DNA from: Paenarthrobacter nitroguajacolicus JCM 14115
GTDB taxonomy: Bacteria; Actinomycetota; Actinomycetes; Actinomycetales; Micrococcaceae
Direction: 5' to 3'
Length of the DNA: 64,000 bases
Assembly: GCA_001313365.1 (NCBI GenBank)
Contig: BBFS01000006.1
Span: 41,814-105,813 of the forward strand
In this document: positions 20,768-36,840 of the stretch, piece after piece
Layout of the letters: the number at the start of each line of letters is the position of its first letter
How positions within the stretch are numbered: the first letter of the stretch is position 1
The notes under the pieces: generated by a model
Told to the model about the DNA's origin: nothing
Database searches by the model: none
What the model saw: the letters and a program-made list of their open reading frames with translations, nothing else
Program-made: the position numbers and the translations under genes

Positions 20768-21465
20768 CTAAGCGGTTATTCCCGTCACTTCAGGCTTGGA
20801 CGTAAGGTCCTCCACGGCTTTCTGCATGTGACGTTTGATGGCGTTTTGCAGGCCACTCCGATCGCGCGCTTCGAGCAGGTCCAGGATCATTTGGTGTTCC
20901 TGCACCAGCGCATCGATACGTGGGTAGCCACTTCCAGGCTGAGGATGCACATCCTGGATTCCGCAGCCAGGGTCTCGTAAATCCGGATCAGGCGCGTGTT
21001 CCCTGTTCCTGAAACAAAGGCAGTGTGGAATTGCATATCCAGCCGGGCGATAGCCTGCCAATCCGAAGCCGCGACCTGTTTGGCCATACTTCGGATGATG
21101 CCCTTAAGTTCCCGGCAGGTGTCAGCGACCTGATCCGGTTCGGAATCCAGAAGCGTGTTGGCGGCGGCCAGTTCTACAGCTTCACGGACCGCATAGATCT
21201 CCCTGACATCATCCGTGGAGAGTTCCAGCACAAAGACGCCGCGGTTGCGCTTGCTTACCAGGATGCCTTCCTGACACAGCCGTTGCAGAGCTTCACGGAG
21301 TGGGCCCCCCTGGACGTGCTGAGCTGACTGGCAAGTGCCGATTCGTTGACTTGTTGTCCAGGCCTGAAAGCTCCCTGGACAATAGCTCCCGCAATTGGTC
21401 AGCTATCAGCTGCGCCGTGGGCCGGCCTCCAAAACGAACATTCCCTCCGGTGCCGCCATTGACAT
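20768..21465 (-). CDS. GntR-family regulator, FCD (FadR-like) subfamily
   Basis: This is a DNA-binding regulator of about 230 residues. The winged helix is visible after frame repair: RPTAQLIADQLRELI, NESALASQLSTSRGPLREAL, QRLCQEGILVSKRNRGVFVL. The C-terminal FCD domain carries VREIYAVREAVELAAANTLL, the metal-ligand-type DMQFHTAFVSGTGNTRLIRI, VQEHQMILDLLEARD and IKRHMQKAVEDL. Breaks lie near the start (21455), near 21380, near 21305 and near 20935. It is the only GntR gene within the block that carries the five ATTGTYRACAAT palindromes, and FCD regulators bind such dyads, so it is the likely binder. Confidence 0.8.
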
Positions 21466-21501
21466 CCCCCCCTCATTCCATGCTTCGGCAATTTGAATTT
21501 A

Positions 21502-22975
21502 TTAGACCGCTACTGCGGTGTACTTGTATTCCAAAAACTCTTCAATCCCAATTTTGCCGCCTTCGCGTCCCAACCCGGACTGTTTGACCCCCCACCGAAC
21601 GGCGCGGCGGGATTGGACACCAAGCCGGTGTTCAGCCCGACCATTCCCACTTCCAGATCGGCGGAGAACCGCATGGCCTTGTCCATGCTCTCCGTGAAGA
21701 CGTACCCCCCCACCAGGCCCCCATTCAGTATCGTTGGCCAGGCGTAGGACTTCGTCTTCGCTGTCAAACGGTGTAATGGCAGCTACAGGGCCGAAGATTT
21801 CCGTGGACATCAACGCTGCGTCCGTGGGTACGTCCACCAGGACGGTGGGGGGAGTAGAAGTAGCCAGGCCCTTCCGGACGGCTGCCGCCGGTCAGGACAC
21901 GTGCACCCTTGGACACGGCGTCCGCGACCAGGCTTTCGACCTTTTCCAGGCCCTTCTGTTCAATCAGGGGTCCGACGTCGGTCCCTGCCAAAGCGCCATT
22001 GCCTACCCGCAATTCTGACATCTTTTTGGAGAACTTCTCGCCAAACTCTTCCACTACGGAGCGGTGGACGAAGAAGCGGTTGGCGGCCGTGCAGGCCTCG
22101 CCCATGTTCCGCATCTTGGCCTTCATGGCTCCATCCACGGCCTTCTCGATGTCCGCATCGGCCAGCACAATGAAGGGGGGGCGTTTCCGCCGAGTTCCAT
22201 GGAGGACCGCATGACGTTGTCAGCAGCCTGGCGCAAGAGGACCTTTCCCACTTCCGTGGAACCCGTGAAGCTGATCTTGCGCGCAATCCCGCTGTCCGTC
22301 CAGGTCCTGACCACGCTGGAAGCGCTCGTTGTCGTCACAACGTTCAGTACGCCGTCGGGAAGTCCTGCTTCCTTGAAGATTGCAACGAGCGCCAGCGATG
22401 TGAGGGGGGGTGTCAGCTCCGCCGGCTTGAACACCATGGTGCAACCGGCAGCAACTGCCGGCGCGATCTTCCGCGCGCCCATGGCGAGCGGGAAGTTCCA
22501 TGGCGTCACCAGTACGGAAGGACCAACAGGTTCCTTGGTGATGAGGATGCGGGTGTTGCCATCAACGGAGCTGGCGTTGTCTCCGCCGATCCGTACTGCC
22601 TCTTCGGAGAACCAGCGGAGCATATCGGCGCCATAGGCCACTTCGCCCTTTGCCTCCGTGAGGGGGGGCTTGCCCATCTCGGCAGTCATGATGGCTGCCA
22701 ATCGGTCCGTATTGGCAATGACGAGTTCGTAAGCGCGGCGGAGAATGTCCGCGCGTTCCCGAGGCGTGGATTTTCCCCCCCACGCTGCTTGGGCACGTCC
22801 GGCGGCCTCAATGGCCAGGGCGGCATCTTCGGGGCTGCCATCGGCAACGTGGGCGATGACTTCGTTCGTTGCGGGGGTTTTCCACTGCAAAGGTGGTGCC
22901 GTTTGCGGCCTGCTGCCAGCGTCCATTGATGAACAGGTCTGTCTGCAGTGAGCTGGGATCAAATGAGGGGGTCAT
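21502..22975 (-). CDS. gabD: Succinate-semialdehyde dehydrogenase
   Basis: This is an NAD(P)-dependent aldehyde dehydrogenase of about 490 residues that should oxidise succinate semialdehyde to succinate, the step after GABA transamination. It shows LFINGRWQQAANGTTFAVEN at the N-terminus, VLVTPWNFPLAMGARKIAPA, FTGSTEVGKVLL, the MELGGNAP motif with its catalytic Glu, NMGEACTAANRFFVH with the catalytic Cys, STEIFGPVAAITPF and FGGVKQSGLGREGGKIGIEE. Breaks lie near 22885, 22180, 21850, 21715 and 21590. The ATG at 22973-22975 starts the usual N-terminus. It lies just downstream of gabT on the same strand. Confidence 0.87.
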
Positions 22976-23002
22976 GGTGGCTCTTTCAGTGATCGGGGGG
23001 GA

Positions 23003-24271
<1,269 letters not shown>

Positions 24272-24298
24272 GGCTTCATACTTTCTTAGGAACTGTAG

Positions 24299-24310
24299 AT
24301 TGTCAACAAT
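24299..24310. promoter_or_regulatory. GntR-type operator 3
   Basis: ATTGTCAACAAT in the context TAGATTGTCAACAATTGG is a perfect dyad (ATTGT, CA, ACAAT reversed). It lies directly upstream of gabT and just beyond the end of the preceding FAD oxidoreductase gene, which implies an internal promoter for gabT-gabD. Confidence 0.68.
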
Positions 24311-24351
24311 TGGCGAATCGTGTGTTATTGCCGTTGCCCACGCGGAACTTG

Positions 24352-26264
<1,913 letters not shown>

Positions 26265-26268
<4 letters not shown>

Positions 26269-27199
26269 CGTGCGATGCCTTCCGGTGCGGTGAGTGTCAC
26301 TTTGCGGGCTTTGCGGGGGACCCGGGCGGAGGTGTGGGAGTATTTTTGTTCGAGTTTTGATTGGGGGTAGCTCAGCAGCATGGTCATGACGAGGTACCAG
26401 AGGCTGGCGACGATGAGCAGCGGGATGGTTTCGTAGGTCCGGGCGTAGATGAGTTGGGCGCTTTGGAGTAGTTCGGCCACTCCGAGGACGGAGACCAGGG
26501 AGGTGCCTTTGAACATGCCGATGACCTGGTTGCGGTGGCGGGGATGATCGAGGCATGGCTTGGGGGATGATGACTTTGCGCATTTTCATGGCTCCGCTCA
26601 TGCCCAGGGAGTCGGCGGCTTCGATTTGGCCTTTGCCTACTGAGGAGAATCCGCCGCGGATGATTTCGGCCATGTAGGCGGCTTCGTTCAGGGTCAGGCC
26701 GATCAGCTGCGGTGATGTGGGCCATGAGGGCGTTGGTGTCGATCGCGGTGCCGATGTCGGTGAAGGGGGGGATGCCGATGCTCAGGTTCGGGTAGAGGGC
26801 GGAGAGGTTGAACCAGAAGATCAGTTGGACCAGGACCGGGGGGGTGCCGCGGAAGATCGTGATGTAGACCCCCCCGGCGAGGGCGGCGATGGGTTTGATG
26901 GTCGAGGCCCGCATGATGGCCAGGCCCAGCCCGAGGAGGGTGCCCAGTGCCATGCTGGCCACGGTGAGGAAGATGGTGAGCATCAGCCCGCGGAGGATGG
27001 ATTCGTGGGTGAAGTATTTCGCTACGACGTCCCACTTGAAGTTCGGGTTCGTCGCGACCGAACTCAGGACGCCGATACCGACCAGGATGCAAACCACCCA
27101 GGAGACGTACTCGAACGTGCTGCGCCGCTTCAAGCGCGGCTTCAATGCCGAATCCAACCCGCTCATCACATTGCTTCTTTCCATAGTCACTTGCTTCAT
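26265..27199 (-). CDS. Polar amino acid ABC transporter permease (HisM/GlnP type)
   Basis: This is the single permease of the PAAT importer, about 310 residues. A cytoplasmic N-terminus is followed by membrane segments including VSWVVCILVGIGVLSSVA, LMLTIFLTVASMALGTLLGL and the conserved YITIFRGTPVLVQLIFWFNL. After a break near 26710 come LTLNEAAYMAEIIRGGFSSV and the coupling region GQIEAADSLGMSGAMKMRKV. Another break lies near 26535. The ATG at 27197-27199 is one of several possible starts (GTG at 27211, further ATGs downstream). A long N-terminal extension ahead of the first membrane segment is common in this subgroup. Confidence 0.86.
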
Positions 27200-27210
27200 C
27201 GGAGCACCCA

Positions 27211-28136
27211 CTAGTTCAGCTTGGCGTCAGTGATGGCTCCGGAGTCCAGGCCCCAGTTATCCAGGGACTCCTTGTACTCCGGGGGGGTCTGAAGGACGGA
27301 CTGGAGGGCAGTCTGGAAGGCCGGCGTGAGGGGGGGCGAGCCCTTCTTCAGTCCGATTGCCGTCAGGTCGCTGGAGCCGACGTCGACGCGACCCACGAGT
27401 TCGAAGGAGCCTGGCTGCTGCTTCTCAGCCCAGCCGAGAGCAGTTGTGTCGTACAGGATTCCGTCGATGCGCTTGGAGTGCAGCTGGGTCAGCGCGTCCT
27501 GGACGTTGGGCAACGTCACGCCGTTAATGGCCGGCTGTCCCTTTGAGGTGCAGGTCTGTTCGCTGAGGGTTGGGAGGCGCTTGAGCTGCCCGGTTGATCC
27601 TTGCGTCACTGCAATGTTCTTACCGCACAGGGTCTCAACGGTGAGCTTAAGTGGGTTGCCAGCGGCCACAGCCACCGAGTTTCCCGCTTTGAAGTAGTCG
27701 ATCATGTCCAGGACCTTGAGGCGTTCCTCAGTTTTGGACATGGTGGTGGCAGTGAAATCGAAGCGGCCGCCATCGAGGCCGGGAACAATCGTGTCGAACT
27801 TCGTATCTACGAACTTCAACTTCAGGTCAAGCTTCTTCGCAATGAGCCTGGCGATGTCCGGGTTGAGGCCGATCGGAGTCGTATTATCCTCAGCCAGGAA
27901 GGTGGTGGGCGGGTAGTGCAGGTCCATTGCAACCGTGAGCTCGCCTTTGTCCTTGATGGACTGCGGCAACAGGGCAACAGCAGCTGAATCAGGCTGGACG
28001 CCTCGGAAATGTCGGTGGTGTTGGCAGTCTTGCTGTTGTCCGAGGAATCGCTGTTCGCGGTGCCTCCACAAGCGCTCAGTGCCAGCAGTACGGCAAGTCC
28101 GGCAGCTGCCGTTTGCGCCTTGGTTCGAATCTTCAT
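27211..28136 (-). CDS. Amino acid ABC transporter substrate-binding lipoprotein
   Basis: This is a family-3 solute-binding protein of about 308 residues. The signal ends in a lipobox (VLLALSAC). A Ser/Thr/Asn linker follows, then the mature domain with GELTVAMDLHYPPTTFLAED, IGLNPDIARLIAKKLDLKLK, LDGGRFDFTATTMSKTEERL and a C-terminal LTPAFQTALQSVL. It has one main break near 27985, plus doubled Pro or Gly codons at long C and G runs. The ATG has AAGGGAAG upstream. It heads the minus-strand operon (binding protein, permease, ATPase, FAD oxidase) and lies under GntR-type operators 4 and 5. The ligand is unknown; context suggests an amine or amino acid. Confidence 0.87.
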
Positions 28137-28243
28137 GGTGCTTCCCTTCGAGGGAGTCGGGCGGTGGGGAGGGAGAAGGTCTTGGTAGTAATGTGATCCG
28201 GATCTCTCCGTCATCTACTGCAATGCAACCCCCTCAACAGTAG

Positions 28244-28255
28244 ATTGTCAACAAT
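28244..28255. promoter_or_regulatory. GntR-type operator 4
   Basis: ATTGTCAACAAT in the context TAGATTGTCAACAATTGACA matches operator 3 over at least 15 bases. It lies 108 bases upstream of the binding protein gene and 216 bases before the HAD gene. Confidence 0.68.
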
Positions 28256-28314
28256 TGACAGAAAGTTTTTTTACAGATCCGTTCGTTGAGAATCGTTCTA
28301 ACCAGGTGCCAAAA

Positions 28315-28326
28315 ACTGTTGACAAT
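28315..28326. promoter_or_regulatory. GntR-type operator 5 (one mismatch)
   Basis: ACTGTTGACAAT followed by TTACAATTTGG is the weakest copy, with one change in the left arm. It contains TTGACA and is closer to the HAD gene, so it may control the plus-strand operon. Confidence 0.5.
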
Positions 28327-28470
28327 TTACAATTTGGCGGCCTAAAGTCGAGTCAGCGGTCGAGAAGCTCCCGGACTGCCCGGCAGGTTTTTACGGGTGC
28401 ATCCGCTTCACTCGACACCCTTACACGCGGCCCGCCCGCCCCCCATATCCCGAAAAGAAACGGACTTGAC

Positions 28471-29151
28471 ATGGCAGAGACCACTTCCCGGCCGAAGTAC
28501 ATCTCCTTTGATATCTACGGCACACTCATCAACTTCGACATCGATCCCACTACGCGGCGTTTGCTCGATGGCCGAATCTCTGAAGAGCAGTGGCCCACCT
28601 TCAAGAAGCAGTTCCGTGGATACCGCTTTGACGAAGTACTGGGGGGGGATTACAAGCCGTATGAGCAGATCCTCCAGGATTCCTTTGATCGTGTGTGCAA
28701 GCGCTGGGGGGGAATTGGGCCTACTGAAGGCGCAGGCGCAGCATTTGCTGATGCTGTCCGCGGCTGGGTTGCCCACGACGACGTGCCGGCCCCGCTGAAG
28801 CTCATGGGCGACAACTACCAACTCGTGGCTCTATCCAACGCGGACACCAGCTTCCTGGACATCAGCATTCCCAAGCTCGGCGCAAACTTCCACTCAGTCC
28901 TCACCGCCGAGCAAGCCCAGGCGTACAAGCCCCGGTACCAGGCTTTCGAGTACATGCTGGACACGCTGAATGCCAAGCCCGAGGACTTCCTGCATATCTC
29001 CTCCCACACTCGCTACGACATGCATCCCATGCACGACTTGGGTTTCCGGAACCTCTGGATGCTGGACCGCGGCTATGACCCCATCGGCGACGGCTACGAC
29101 CTCAGCACAGCAAAATCCCTGGACGAGATCAACAAGTACCTCGGTCTCTAA
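28471..29151 (+). CDS. HAD hydrolase, haloacid dehalogenase type II-like
   Basis: This is a HAD-superfamily hydrolase of 226 residues with an intact frame. Motif I is SFDIYGTLINF at about residue 12, with the nucleophilic Asp. Motif II is ALSNAD, and motif III includes the Lys of QAYKPRYQAFEYML. Motif IV is seen as SHTRYDMHPMHDLGFRNLWM. The cap region and size fit haloacid dehalogenase type II, but such proteins in amine clusters may act on other small acids or phosphates. It begins the plus-strand operon that continues into a FAD oxidoreductase 26 bases later. Confidence 0.85.
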   Translation: MAETTSRPKYISFDIYGTLINFDIDPTTRRLLDGRISEEQWPTFKKQFRGYRFDEVLGGDYKPYEQILQDSFDRVCKRWGGIGPTEGAGAAFADAVRGWVAHDDVPAPLKLMGDNYQLVALSNADTSFLDISIPKLGANFHSVLTAEQAQAYKPRYQAFEYMLDTLNAKPEDFLHISSHTRYDMHPMHDLGFRNLWMLDRGYDPIGDGYDLSTAKSLDEINKYLGL

Positions 29152-29177
29152 AACGACCACGAGGCGAAAGGCCAACC

Positions 29178-30464
29178 GTGAAACTTGTTCCTTACTGGCT
29201 CGACACTGCAGAGCCATCCGGCGACTACCGCCGCACTCCAGTCCCGGAGAACGTAGATGTCGCGATTATCGGCGCGGGCTTTACCGGGCTGTCCGCAGCA
29301 CTTGAATTTGCCAAGCAAGGCGCCACTGTTGCTGTCTTCGAACGCCACACTGTTGGTTGGGGCGCGTCGGGCCGCAACGGGGGGGCATGGCTACCACTGG
29401 TTTGGCCATTGGGTTCAGTACGGCAGTCAAGCGCTACGGGGGGGCTCCCCCCCGTGCCGTTGAGATGTTCCGCGAATACAACGACGCTATTGAAACCATC
29501 GAGAAGCTGGTGCACGACAACGGCATCGACTGCGACTTCAAGCGCTTCGGCAAGCTCTCCCTCGCGTTCCACAAGTCCCACTACGACGGCTTCCTGAAGT
29601 CTCAGGAGCTGCTCGCCAACTTGGTTGACCACCAGGTAAAGGTTATTCCCAAGTCCGAAATCCACAGCGAAATCGGCACCGACTTCTACCAGGGTGCCAT
29701 GATGGATCCGCTGGGCGCGGGTCTCCATGTGGGGAAGTTCGTGCACGGGCTGGCGAAGGTGGCAGCTGACAACGGCGCAGCCATCTGCGAAAACGCATCG
29801 GTCACCGAGCTGAACAAGGTCTCGGGCACAGTGCACGATGTTCACACCACCCGTGGAATTACCCGGGCCAAGCAGGTCCTGGTCGCCACCAGCGGCTACA
29901 CCGGCAACGTCACCCCGTGGCTGCAGCGTCGCGTGATTCCTGTGGGCAGCTTCATCATCTGCACCGAGCCTCTGTCCGAAGAGGTCGTGAACCGCATCCT
30001 GCCCAACCGGCGCCAAGCCTCTGACAGCAAGATGCTGACGTACTACTTCCGCATCACGCCGGACAACAGGTTGTTGTTCGCGGCCGCGCACGCTTTGCGC
30101 TGTCCAGCCCGGATTCGGATGTAAAGAGTGCGGAGATCCTGCACAAGGCCATGACCGAACTCTTTCCCTATCTGTCCAACGTCAAGGTGGACTACATCTG
30201 GGGGGTGGCCTGGTGGACCTCTCCATGGACCAGATGGTCCATGCCGGCCAGCATGATGGCCTGTTCTACTCCCTTTGCTACAGCGGACATGGTGTTCAGA
30301 TGGCTGCGCACATGGGCAAGAGGATGGCCCACTACATGGCGGGGGACAAGCAGGCCAACGTTTGGGAAGATCTGAAGAACCCGCCTGTGCCCGGCCACTT
30401 CGGCCCGCCATGGTTCCTGCCGTTTATTGGCGGAGCCGCGAAGATCATCGACCGCATCAAATAG
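29178..30464 (+). CDS. FAD-dependent oxidoreductase, PuuB-like
   Basis: This is a DAO-family flavoenzyme of about 428 residues, resembling gamma-glutamylputrescine oxidase and related amine oxidases. It begins MKLVPYWLDTAEPS, then has the FAD fold VAIIGAGFTGLSAALEFAK and WGASGRNGG, after which a G-run break near 29390 changes frame. Later parts include GAGLHVGKFVHGLAKVAADN, VATSGYTGNVTPWLQRRVIP, YYFRITPDNRLLF and the C-terminal FYSLCYSGHGVQMAAHMGKR. Breaks lie near 30095 and 30205. The HAD gene upstream and an aldehyde dehydrogenase downstream suggest oxidative deamination followed by aldehyde oxidation. Confidence 0.83.
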
Positions 30465-30481
30465 GCAGGGTAAAGGATCAC

Positions 30482-32030
30482 ATGAGTTCATCAACCAAAG
30501 TCGCTGAAGCGCGCCCGGAAACAAGGCAGGAGACGGCCTACAGGCGGGCAAGTATCGCCGTCCTGCCAGGAGGTGCGTTCCTGGAAGGCCGTTGGGAGAC
30601 AGCTGACAGGATCCTCGAAGTCAGGGATCCCGAAGACGGCGTTCTCTTGGGACGTGTGTGTTCCTCCACCCCACAGGATGTCAGGCGTGCGGTTGCCTTT
30701 ATCCATCGCCACCTTCAGGCAGACGATTGGGCCCTGCGGGACCGCCGGGAGGCTTTGGAACGAGCTGCAGTGCTGCTCGCGGACAAGGCCGTACGATTCG
30801 CGGAGATCATTGCCGCGGAAAGTAGCAAGACCATCACCGAAGCTGAACGCGAAGTGCGCCGTTGCGCAGAGACGTTACGGCTTTCCGCTGCGGCGTCCAG
30901 CGAACTCGTCGGAGAGACTCTCGCCTTTGAGGACAGCATGGCCGGAGCTGACAAAATTGGCTGGTACAACCGCAAGCCAGTAGGGATTATCGCGGCCATC
31001 ACCCCCCTTCAATGATCCGCTTAATCTCGTGGCACATAAGCTTGGTCCGGCGCTGATCGGGGGGGCAACGGCGTCGTCCTTAAACCCTCGGGCCGCACGC
31101 CGCTTACGGGCCTTGCTTCATCCATCTGTTGCTTGAAGCGGGCGTCCCCCGCCGGTCGCCTTGCCGCCATTGTCTCCGGCCCGGGAGTCTCGGAAGCGAT
31201 CGTGACGGACCCACAAGTGAACCTCATCTCCTTCACTGGTGGACCGAAAACTGCCGATCGCATCGCTGCCGCTGCGGGAGCAAAGAAGATTCTGTCCGAA
31301 CTCGGCGGCAACAATGCGACGATCGTCTGCGCGGACGCGACGCCAAAGCAGCAGCGGCTGCGATCGTGGCCGGTGCGTTTGGCGTGGCCGGCCAGAACTG
31401 CCTTTCCGTGCAGCGGGTCTACGTTCAGGTCTCCCTGTTCGAACACGTCCTGGAAGAGGTGGTGGCCGGGACCCGGGCGCTGCGTGTCGGGGGCTAAATT
31501 CGATCGCACCACGGACGTCGGACCGCTGATCAGCGAAGCCGAAGCCCGCCGTGTGGAGGAATGGGTGGAGGAGGCCAAAACACTTGGTGCCAGCGTCCAG
31601 GTGGGCGGCCGGCGTAGTGGTGCGTTCTACCAGCAACCGTGCTCACTGACGTGCCCGCAGAGGCCTTGGTCATCAGCGAAGAAGTGTTTGGCCCGGTGGT
31701 CAGCATCATGCCGTTCATTCAGGTCGCCGACGCATCCACGCCGCCAACGACTCCGACTACGGGCTTCAAGCCGGCGTGTTCACGGAGTCGATCGAGCTGG
31801 CCCTGGCCATTGCCGACAAGCTGCACGTGGGGGGCCGTTGTCATTAATGAGACCAGTGACGTCCGGATCGATTCGATGCCCTTCGGCGGTTTCAAGAAAT
31901 CCGGTGTGGGGCGTGAAGGCGTCAAACATGCGGTACGTGAGATGACCGAACCCAAAAGCACCATCATCAAATTGGCCGAGCCCGCCACCCGCTGGCAGAA
32001 ACTCACTGCCACCTCAGAACGGAATGCATC

Positions 32031-32034
<4 letters not shown>
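30482..32034 (+). CDS. Aldehyde dehydrogenase, heavily frameshifted
   Basis: This is an NAD(P)-dependent aldehyde dehydrogenase of about 515 residues. Fragments in order are GGAFLEGRWETADRILEVRD, NRKPVGIIAAITP, LISFTGGPKTADRIAAAAGA, the catalytic-Glu motif KILSELGGNNATIVC, the catalytic-Cys motif VAGQNCLSVQRVYVQVSLFE, ISEEVFGPVVSIMPF and FGGFKKSGVGREGVKHAVRE. Breaks lie near 31010, 31065, 31345, 31490, 31633, 31733 and 31830. The GQNCLSVQRV pattern is close to that of phosphono- or sulfo-acetaldehyde and lactaldehyde-type dehydrogenases, so the substrate may be a charged small aldehyde. The stop overlaps the next ATG. Confidence 0.8.
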
Positions 32035-34152
<2,118 letters not shown>

Positions 34153-34230
34153 TCCCTGTCACCGGGATTGGACGGCCGTGAACCTGAGCACATTGTTACG
34201 GGACTTCGGAGTGTCAATTTTCAGGAAGCA

Positions 34231-34249
34231 AGAGGTAAGGCTAACCTAA
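34231..34249. promoter_or_regulatory. IdeR/DtxR-like iron box
   Basis: AGAGGTAAGGCTAACCTAA matches the DtxR/IdeR consensus TTAGGTTAGGCTAACCTAA at 16 of 19 positions by eye, with a perfect right half. It lies 21 bases before the start of the binding-protein gene. Iron-replete repression of the whole importer operon is inferred. Confidence 0.75.
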
Positions 34250-34269
34250 TAGTCTTCACTTTCCCCCCC

Positions 34270-35858
34270 ATGCCCACCCGTTCGGGCGTACCTAGCAGGC
34301 GGTTCCTTTTGCGCACTCCCAGCCGTTACACGGCAGCCCTTGGGCTGGCGGCCCTCCTCACTCTTTCCGGTTGTGGCCTCAGCGGTGGTCAGCCCGCTTC
34401 CACCGGGAAGGTGGCTGATACCAACCAGCGCATCGTTGTGGATAACTTCCGTGCACCCGTGGCCAACTGGGCCCCTGAGTCCGATGCTGCGTACATCCTG
34501 TCCTTGTCCGGCTGCTTGGAAACGCTCACCAAGTATGATTCCGCCCAGGGAAAAGTGGTTCCATTCCTGGCTACGGAGTGGAAGCAGGCTTCGCCGTTGG
34601 AATGGGACTTCACCATCCGTGAAGGCGTGAAATTCCAGGACGGCACCGATCTCACCGCAGAGGCCGTGGCCGCTTCCCTCAACTATGTCCTCAAGGCCAA
34701 GGTGCCTGCCAGGCGTTCAGCCCAAGCGTCGTCAGTGCTGTGAAGGCCACCGATGCCAAGACTGTTCGTGTGACCACGCCCGTGGAGAACCCCCTGGTGC
34801 CGTTCCGCCTTGCAAGCGTGAACACCGGCATTCTCGCTCCTGCCGCCTACGGAGGTGCCACCGTTGATCCCTTCGGTCACTGCACCGGCCCGTTTACTCC
34901 GGTCTCGGAGAAGGCGAAGCAGTCCCTGACGCTGGATCGCAATGAAAATTACTGGGGCGGAGATGTTCAGCTCGCAGGTGCTGAGGTCCGCTTCATCACC
35001 AACGGCGCCACACGCGCTGCGCAGGTACAAACCGGTGAGGCGGACATTTCCCTCTCAATCCCGGCCTCTGCCTTGTCCTCGCTTGAGAATGCGCCCGAAG
35101 TCTCCGTACTGAAGGCAGACTCACCACGCACGGCCACGCTGTACATGAACAACGGCCGGGCGCCCTTCAACAACGTCGATTTCCGCAAGGCACTCCGCTC
35201 GGCACTGGACCTTGAGGCATTGGCTGCCAGCGTCTACGAGGCGCAGCGCTTCCGGCAGCCGGACCCTATGCGCCATCAGAGCCGTGGGCATCGAGCAATG
35301 CGAGCTCGCCGAAGCAGAACGCTGAAGAAGCGAAGAGGCTTCTCGCCGACGCCGGATACACGGCCGATAAGCCGTTGGAAATCATCGCGATTGTAGAACG
35401 TGCCGAGTTCGCCGACGTCGCAACCGTGATCCAGGACAACCTCAAGAACATCGGCGTACCCGTGGCGATCCAGGCCAAGGAATACGCGTCCGCGGAGCCG
35501 GACGTTCTGGCGGGGGAACTATGACATGATCCTGAGCCAGCGCAACCGACTCATCGACATCGCTGATCCCATCGGCTTCCTGACGGCCGACTACACGTGC
35601 AAGGGCACCTACAACCTCAGCCACTTCTGCAACGAAGAGTTTGACGCGATCATCACCGAAGCAGCCCGCACGTCCAACACCGAAGAACGTTACAAGCTGT
35701 ATTCCAAAGCCGGTCAGCTCCTGGATGACCAGGCGGTCAACCTCTGGCTCGTCAATGAACAAGCCACCGACGCCGTCCGCAGCAACGTCATGTCCTACGT
35801 TCAGGATCCGCTTTCCCGTTACGTACTGACCGCGCAAACGGCCAAGTCGGGCTCCTAG
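34270..35858 (+). CDS. Nickel/peptide-type ABC substrate-binding lipoprotein
   Basis: This is a family-5 solute-binding lipoprotein of about 530 residues. The signal is long, with PSRRFLLRTPSRYTAALG before a lipobox (LTLSGC, Cys at about residue 37). The mature part has the family features SLSGCLETLTKYDSAQGKVV, LEWDFTIREGVKFQDGTDLT, YWGGDVQLAGAEVRFITNGA, FNNVDFRKALRSALDLEALA and a C-terminal YKLYSKAGQLLDDQAVNLWL. Breaks lie near 34710, 35245 and 35515. Under an iron box, the likely cargo is a metal chelate (siderophore or opine-type metallophore) rather than food peptide; this is inference. Confidence 0.85.
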
Positions 35859-35889
35859 CAACCAAACCGGGACCGACAGACAAACAAGC

Positions 35890-36840
35890 ATGATCACGTT
35901 CCTTGCGAAGCGGACGGTGACCCTCGTGGTCGCCGTCCTGCTGTCGTCTTTCGCCGTATTCCTTATTCCCTATGTCACCCCGGGTGATCCTGTACGGAAA
36001 ATCATCCGCTCCCGCGTCGCCGGGGGATGTGGTGGATGAGGCCACCGTTCGGGCCTTGGGCGAGAGCCTGGGACTGAACGATCCTCTTCCCGTTCAGTAC
36101 CTGCGCTGGCTGGGGGGGGACTTCTTCACCGGGGATATGGGCTTGTCCCATATCAGCAGGACGCCAGTAGTTGACCAGGTACTACCCGCTTTGGGCATCA
36201 CCCTGAGCCTGGTGTTCGTGGCCTTGGCACTGCAGTGCTGGTGTCGCTGCCCTTGGGGGGGATTGTTGCGGCTCTGAAACAAGGAAGTAAGACGGACAAG
36301 TTGATCACCACCGTCACACAATCCTTCATCGCCATGCCTGAATACTGGTTGGCCCCGCTGTTAGTGCTCGTGTTCGCCCTCAAGTTTTCCTTGCTGCCTT
36401 CCGCAGGGTGGAACACGGCATCGTCTATCGTCCTCCCTGCGGCAACACTGGCATTGCGGCCTATTAGCTTCTTCACTTCGGCTGTGCGGTCAGGAATGGT
36501 CGATGCCCTCGAAGCCGAACACATTTCCGCCGCGCGAGCCCGGGGGGGACTGAGCCACGTCCAGACAATCCTGCGGCACGTTGTGCCCAACGGCCTGGTC
36601 CCGTTGTCCACTCTGTTCGCGGTGTGGTTCGCGGGGGCTGCTGGGGGGCTCTGTCATTGTGGAGGTGATCTTCGCCATTCCCGGCATGGGCAGGCTTCTG
36701 TACGACGCCGTAATCAACAGCGACATACCGTTGGCCCAGGCGGCGTGGTGGTGGTAGTGGCACTGGCTGTCGCAATCACCACGCTTGCCGATTTCCTGCA
36801 CCGGATCCTTAGCCCGAAGGTGAGTGGAGCCCTTGCGTAA
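35890..36840 (+). CDS. Nickel/peptide-type ABC permease (NikB/DppB)
   Basis: This is the first permease of the iron-box operon, about 316 residues. It begins [20 protein letters not shown], then [31 protein letters not shown] and [15 protein letters not shown], the standard DppB layout. Membrane segments and the coupling region [20 protein letters not shown] follow, and the end is [20 protein letters not shown]. Breaks lie near 36020, 36235 and 36635. The last 17 bases overlap the next gene. Confidence 0.88.

Larger units (their letters stand above)
28137..28470. promoter_or_regulatory. Divergent control region of the amine block
   Basis: This 334-base gap is the only gene-free stretch over 300 bases. 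It separates the amino acid binding protein gene (minus strand) from the HAD gene (plus strand). It holds a TGATCCGGATCT near-palindrome at 28194-28205, the perfect GntR-type operator 4 and the weaker operator 5. The part from about 28340 to 28470 shows nothing more than a weak ribosome site. Confidence 0.6.
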